DNA of 64,000 nucleotides from Camphora micrantha (Eukaryota > Streptophyta > Magnoliopsida > Laurales > Lauraceae), in the NCBI GenBank assembly GCA_003546025.1, contig QPKB01000001.1, positions 85,809,208-85,873,207 on the forward strand. The letters are read 5' to 3'. The translations under genes were made by a program, and so were the position numbers. The notes beneath the pieces were generated by a model. It was given only the letters and a program-made list of their open reading frames with translations. It searched no databases and was not told the DNA's origin. Below are positions 59,001-64,000 of the stretch, one piece after another (the stretch's first letter is position 1; each line of letters starts with the position of its first letter).

Positions 59001-62000
59001 AAATCGATTAAAGTCTCAGCTGTTGTGGCAAAGAATATGATGAAGTTTTTTGGAATTTCATTTTCTGAGTAGCTGGCCAAGTGACTGTGCGATATCGCAC
59101 AAAGAACACTGAATTAGACTCCCAGATTTGTTGTGGCTTTTTACTTGTTTTATCTGAGGTGTAACTCCTTGATTTCATACTCGATAAGAGAAAGTTTGGG
59201 CTATGGAAGTAATCGATTAATGCTCCAATAAGTTGTGTGTACAAAGAATCATTTGTATGCTCCAAAAAGTTACAACACAAAGATGTAAAACAACTCAATG
59301 GAGCATATCAAGCCAAAATAACTATGTGAAAAAAATATGGGAAGCCCTTTGGAGAAATTAAAGAGCAACGGCTTAATCCTCTTGAGAACCTCTTCTAACA
59401 ATGGAGACAGTCATACAAAAAAAATGAGGAAAAAGGACCTACTTTAAGAGATGTGAACGAAGGGAAAAAGGGAGCTGATGTTGACTTTTCAGTTTGTGCG
59501 ATATTGCATATATTTGCGATATCGCACGAAAGGGGTAGAATTAGGAAAAAAAAAAAAAAAAACACAACTGGGGTCCGTGTACGATACCCACATTTGAGAT
59601 ATAAATTTTGTCAACACCACCACGAGGAATACAGATTATTATGTAACCTGTACGGTCAAATCCCCTACTTTAAATTACTTTATCTAATAAATATAAATTT
59701 AATTTTACTTTACCAAAAGTATACTTCACCTTTGCCTACCATTTTTTTTCTAATTTCTGATATTTACTTTACTTTATCACTATATAAATATATATAGGGA
59801 AATATTTAAGTGAGAACTAGTTCTCACCTATTATATTAGAACTTTTTTGCGATGCCCAATTAGCAACCCATCTAAGTCTAGCAACCAATAGAGAACCCCA
59901 TGATAGTCACTAATCCCAAGGATTGGCACACATCCGAATGAACTAAACCGTTGTATCGAAGGTTGAATATTTTTTTGAATATGAAGCCATTAAACTTGCC
60001 ATTAAACTTGTGAGCCACGGATGAAGGGGTTAGGGGCATGGGTTTTTGGTCAAACTTTATACTTGGGGTGGTCTCAGATAGATCTTTCCATCCCCTTGAT
60101 CCCCTCCCCAAATGGGCCTCACAAAAAAGTTCTCACATAATATGTGAGAACAATTCACCTGAATATTACCTATATATAGGGAAATATTCAAGTGCATCTA
60201 TACTCATCATTTGTGGTGAGGGACACCTCTTTTTGGGGTGTTTCAAGTACAAAATGGCTTTTGTACTTGAAGGAAAGATCCTATTTTGTACTTGAAACAC
60301 CCCCAAAAGGGGTATCCCTCACCACAAATGGTGAGGGATAGATGCAGTTGAATACCCCCTATATATGTATATATATATTTATATAAAACAAATGAAGATC
60401 CATTCTCGGTCTCTCTTGTGTCAATTTGATCTCCAATAGATATTTTTGGAGCTTGAGATGGGAGGGCCCATCTTGAAATGGAAACAATTGTCCTTTCAGG
60501 GTGTTCTTCTCCCATTTCAATGATAAAGAAGATGAATCATCTTCTTTTCCCGTCAGGATGGTGCTAATACCCGATTTAACATGTGTGGGCCCCACTATTG
60601 ATCACAATTTACACAAACATAAAATAGCTGATTTAACATGTGTGGGCCCCACTATTTATCACAAATTACACCTGTCGGTGTTCAGTGCCTCTGTTTTACT
60701 TATGAGCTAAAATCTACTTTAACATGAATTCTATTTGGTTAAAATCTGTTTGACAGGTATGTAGAGATCCAAGGTGGGGTCGGTGTTATGAGAGCTACAG
60801 CGAAGATACAGAGATTGTGAGAAGCATGGCGAAGATGATCATAGGATTGCAAGGCTCTCCTCCTCAAGATCATCCTGCTGGTTATCCCTTCCTTGCTAGG
60901 GGGTATGAATTGAAATCCTCCTCTTTCCCCTTTCCTTTCCCCCAATTGTGTTTTACTATATTTTTAGTTTTTACTATAAATACAATCGGTAGCCCACCTA
61001 ACCCTAGCCCAACCTCAACTTTCGGCTGCGGCTTAGTTGGATGGCAACCCCGAGGGCACATATTAGGATTGATCCTCGGGCATGCTACTCTTTGTACATT
61101 TATAGAGATGTGGGCTACCTTTCCATTAATTGTGGGCTACCTTGGGTCCCAGCTCTCTTTACTCGGGTTAAGAGAAAAAAGGACCAAGGCAATCCGCAAC
61201 AAACCATACTGCCCCCAGCCCAACTGGAGATTCAGGGCCTAAGTTGATTAATAAAAAAATAGGTAAGATTGACAAATGGGTTAGGTTTTGATTTAGTAAG
61301 ATTCAGTGGCGAAGTTGGTTATTTTAAAATAGGTAAGGTTTGATATTGGAAACCCATATGATAAGTAGGTTAGGTATGGATCTAGCACATAACCTTTTCT
61401 TTGAAGGTCAACTGTACAGAAACAGGCTCGACACATTCATGCCCCATGTTAGAATGTGTTCAGAGTGTTTGGGATTGTCTGTCCTGATTTTGGCTGTAAT
61501 TGGGTGAGCCTGAAACTGGTTCGGTTGGATCTGAGATTGGACCAAGAATTACTTGACCTGGGTCTAGGGCCTAAGATCCATTGGGGGCCTTAATATGTAG
61601 TGATGGAGGCAACTCAGATCCAAATATTTTCCTATTAAATAACATGAGTATTCATGAGAATGGCCAGGCTGTTAATTTTTCTGAAATAGATGACCTAGCC
61701 TGTAGGGTGGACTTATTGATCATTCTAGTTTCCACATTTACTCCCTTCCATGAATTGTTACTTGCCCCAGTATCACAGACCTCCAAGATATATTTGATGG
61801 ATTGATACACAACATGCACTCTTGTTAAATACTCCCAAACCTAGTGGTGCTCATGGGCCGGACCGGGCCAGGTTAAAGAATATCTAGGACCGGCCTAACT
61901 TTAGAAACACCGACCCAGGCCTGACACGGTATGTAAAAGTCAGACCCGAGCCTGCCCATTTAGTCAATCGGGCTGGGCTGAGCCGAGCTTTTTATCACTT

Positions 62001-63980
62001 TTGTGGGCATTTGAGAAACTATTTGGACTAATTAAATTAAATTACATGCATTCCTTACACGGGCCCCGCCGGACCAGGCTTTGGACTTTCTTTCACTTAT
62101 TGGAAGCTTGACTGAAACCAGATGACTAAAGTGTGATGAATGTGAGTCACAGGGGAAGGAACGTGATAGCGTGTGCGAAGCACTTCACGGGTGATGGAGG
62201 AACGCAGAGAGGGATAAATGAGAACAACACGATTGCCACCTATGGTGATCTGTGGAACATCCACATTCGCCCTTACATTGACGCACTTGCTATGGGTGTC
62301 TCCACAGTCATGGTCTCCTACTCCAGCTGGAATGGTGTCAAGATGCACGGGAATCCCTACCTTCTCACTCACGTCCTCAAACAACAAATGGGCTTCCAGG
62401 TTGGTCACACTTAGCTTTCTCTCCCTTGAGAAGAATCTAAAGTGTTTGTTTTGTTCATTGTAAAAACTATAATTAATCAAAATTATTATCATCATCATTG
62501 TCATTGGAGTCTTGTCCTCCCGACTCCCAACCATGTTTGAGTTAGCTACATGAATTCTATTTCTCCATTCCAGTCTATCCTGGGGCGCTGACTTAGATCT
62601 ATCATTATTACTTCTATCAAAATAAGAAAATAAAAATGAGAATTAAAAAGAAAGGAAATGAATGTGGCAGGGATTTCTAATCACAGACTGGGAAGGCATT
62701 GATCGTATGACAAGTCCCCCGGGATCAGACTACAAGAATAGTGTGAAGACAGCCATCAATGCAGGCAATGACATGGTCATGGTCCCCAAGGATTATCGAA
62801 GGTTCATGACCGACTTGACGGACCTGGTGTCCACGGGCCAAGTCCCCCTATCAAGGATCGATGACGCTGTTAGGAGGATCCTCAGAGTCAAGTTTGTGGC
62901 TGGGGTGTTTGAATACCCCATGGCCGACAGATCCTTCCTTGGCATGGTTGGCCTACAGGAACACAGGGAATTAGCGAGAGAGGCCGTTCGAAAGAGTCTT
63001 GTGCTGTTGAAGAACGGGGAGAACAAGGGGAGGAGGATGCTGCCATTGAGCAAAAATGCTCCTCGAATTCTAGTTGCTGGGACCCATGCTAACAATCTTG
63101 GCTACCAATGCGGAGGGTGGACCATCACATGGCAGGGAAAATCTGGACAAATCACCCTTGGTAAGCACACTAACTAACCTATATCTAAAATTAGAATATC
63201 TAGCCAGCCACCTGACCATCTAAGAATTGGCATGATATGAAAAGTGCTGTCTGTCTTTGAGGAGTGCCTCGTTTATGTCCTCAATGTCCAATTACTTGGA
63301 TACCTCTTAAGATTCTATATGTTCTAATCAATCTTGTAGAGGTATTATGCTTCCCAAGTGTACCGAAATTGATACTTTATACCACCCTTCCATAAATGAC
63401 TGATAAATGAAACTGAATTTTGTGTTTAGGTACAACGATCCTTGAAGGGATCAAGGGGGTGGTGAGCAAGCAAACACAGGTGGTGTTTGAAGAGAAGCCG
63501 GACGAGCACTTCTTTGAGAACAATGGCAACTTCTCTTATGCTGTGGTGGCTGTAGGCGAGGTCCCCTATGCTGAGACCAACGGTGACAATAGGGTTCTAG
63601 GAGTGCCAATGGGAGGTGCAGAGACGATCGAGAGGGTATGTGGGGCGGTGAAGTGCGTGGTGATTGTGGTGGCGGGGAGGCCTCTGGTAATAGAGCCCTA
63701 TGTGGAGAGGATAGATGCATTGGTGGCAGCGTGGCTACCAGGGAGTGAAGGTGGGAAGGGAATAGCTGATGTTATATTTGGGGACTATGACTTCCATGGG
63801 AAGCTGCCAAGGACATGGTTTCGAAGAGTGGATCAGCTGCCCATGAACGTTGGTGACCCACACTACGACCCTCTCTACCCATTTGGATTTGGACTCCGTA
63901 TGAACCTACTTCCACCTCACAGGCCAGTGCCATCTAATCTTCTTTCCTCTCCTTCTAATTCTTCTTCTTCTGCTGCTTAG
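56069..63980 (+). CDS. Glycoside hydrolase family 3 beta-glucan exohydrolase / beta-glucosidase
   Basis: Exons: 56069-56306, 56428-56632, 56865-56955, 60757-60902, 62153-62399, 62671-63160 and 63430-63980. They join in frame to 655 aa, normal for plant GH3 exo-glucanases. A signal peptide (about 1-24, with a Phe run coded by TTC repeats) suggests export to the cell wall. The (beta/alpha)8 domain carries 'EKIGQMTQIDR', 'IPMIYGTDAVHGHNN', 'DPRWGRCYESYSED' and 'AKHFTGDGGT'. The nucleophile Asp is D315 in 'GFLITDWEGID'. Domain 2 has the acid/base Glu in 'GEVPYAET' (E516 or E521) and ends 'MNVGDPHYDPLYPFGFGL'. By analogy with barley ExoI it would release glucose from the non-reducing ends of beta-(1,3;1,4)-glucans. 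A Ser/Pro-rich tail of about 25 residues is unusual. The introns carry satellite-like repeats and MITEs. Confidence 0.95.
58455..59290. repeat. Four tandem units of about 209 bp centred on GTGCGATATCGCAC
   Basis: Units are anchored by 'GTACGATATCGCAC' (58460), 'GTACGATATTGCAC' (58668), 'GTGTGATATTACAC' (58879) and 'GTGCGATATCGCAC' (59087), spaced 208, 211 and 208 bp. Each is followed by 'ACTGAATTAGACTCC' or a variant, then 'ACTCCATAT', 'ACTCGATAAGAGAAAGT' and 'AATCGATTAA'. Sequence identity between units is moderate, so the array is old. Confidence 0.85.
59796..60176. mobile_element. Foldback MITE 1 in GH3 intron 3
   Basis: The left end 'AGGGAAATATTTAAGTGAGA' with GAACTAGTTC is mirrored by the right end 'GTGAGAACAATTCACC' plus 'TGAATATTACCT'. 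Both ends are embedded in TATATATA. Inner palindromes 'GTTCTCACATAATATGTGAG' add to the fold. It is non-coding. Confidence 0.65.
60176..60363. mobile_element. Foldback MITE 2 in GH3 intron 3
   Basis: A long inverted repeat has arms of about 80 bp. The left arm includes 'CATTTGTGGTGAGGGA' and 'GTGTTTCAAGTACAAAA'; the right arm includes 'TTTTGTACTTGAAACAC' and 'TCCCTCACCACAAATG'. The loop is about 20 nt. Its ends ('AGGGAAATATTCAAGTG' and 'GTTGAATACCCCCT') resemble those of the neighbouring element. Confidence 0.82.
60903..62152. other. Intron 4 of the GH3 gene
   Basis: 1.25 kb between AGGGG|GTATGA and GTCACAG|GGGAAGG. Its last third holds a truncated MITE (61842-62105). Short ORFs here are not conserved in the GH3 product and the phase-2 junction is clean. 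Confidence 0.7.
61842..62105. mobile_element. Truncated copy of the 5143-5438 MITE family, inverted
   Basis: It starts TAGTGGTGCTCATGGGCC and matches the reverse complement of the 5143-5438 element through 'TTTAGAAACACCGACCCAGGC', 'CAATCGGGCTGGGC', 'TTATCACTTTTGTGG' and 'TTACATGCATTCCTTAC'. It breaks off at 'TTTCTTTCACTTA', about 55 bp before the expected end. The break is close to the exon 5 acceptor at 62152. Confidence 0.75.
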
Positions 63981-64000
63981 CCTGTATAATATGTAATTTG

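Larger units (their letters stand above)
56956..60756. other. Large intron 3 of the GH3 gene, repeat-filled
   Basis: 3.8 kb between GCT|GTAAGT and GACAG|GTATG. It holds MITE-like sequence (about 57470-57750), a four-unit tandem repeat (58455-59290), an extra GATATCGCAC palindrome cluster (59496-59530) and two foldback elements (59796-60363). A direct repeat of 'GATTTAACATGTGTGGGCCC' lies at about 60573 and 60630. No protein-coding ORF is credible. Confidence 0.75.

Noticed and set aside
59453..59797. 114-codon ORF in GH3 intron 3
   Set aside because: It crosses the GATATCGCAC repeats and an A run, and resembles no protein family I know.

Overview
The window looks like nuclear DNA of a flowering plant. 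Its genes are split into many exons with GT-AG (and at least two GC-AG) introns and AT-rich introns of up to 3.8 kb. The gene families are plant ones (TMN nonaspanin, plant DYRK kinase, NRDE2, plastid-targeted UPF0174-like protein, GH3 beta-glucanase). Gaps and introns carry hAT, LTR, TRIM, SINE and MITE remnants and many microsatellites. A woody, TE-rich lineage is plausible, but I cannot name the species.

Layout. 1-4321 (-): a split gene for a predicted plastid protein related to bacterial YaaW/UPF0174; its 3' end lies beyond the left edge. 4322-7356: intergenic, with one hAT-type MITE that has a clean 8-bp target duplication. 7357-13261 (-): complete 7-exon gene for a transmembrane 9 (nonaspanin) protein of 589 aa. 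13262-26.4 kb: gene-poor, with tRNA-derived SINEs, a broken NHP2-like exon, a 2.77-kb solo LTR flanked by CATAC, and a decayed hAT element carrying a nested 375-bp TRIM retrotransposon. 26.4-38.05 kb (+): 7-exon plant DYRK-type kinase. 39.86-53.26 kb (+): 11-exon NRDE2 homologue. 53.3-56.07 kb: intergenic. 56069-63980 (+): complete 7-exon GH3 beta-glucanase gene of 655 aa.

The kinase and NRDE2 genes each have one base too few in an exon that otherwise reads cleanly: an A run in kinase exon 6 and a C run in NRDE2 exon 1. Their reading frames are therefore broken as given. The NHP2-like exon has a similar one-base slip. These are either uncorrected sequencing indels or real lesions, and this decides how the two genes should be annotated.

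The genes do not form an operon-like system. They are ordinary housekeeping genes: Golgi/endosome sorting, kinase signalling, nuclear RNA surveillance, cell-wall glucan hydrolysis and an unknown plastid function. The less routine content is the nested and palindrome-rich repeats, not a new gene system. I found no CRISPR array, no rRNA gene and no functional tRNA gene.
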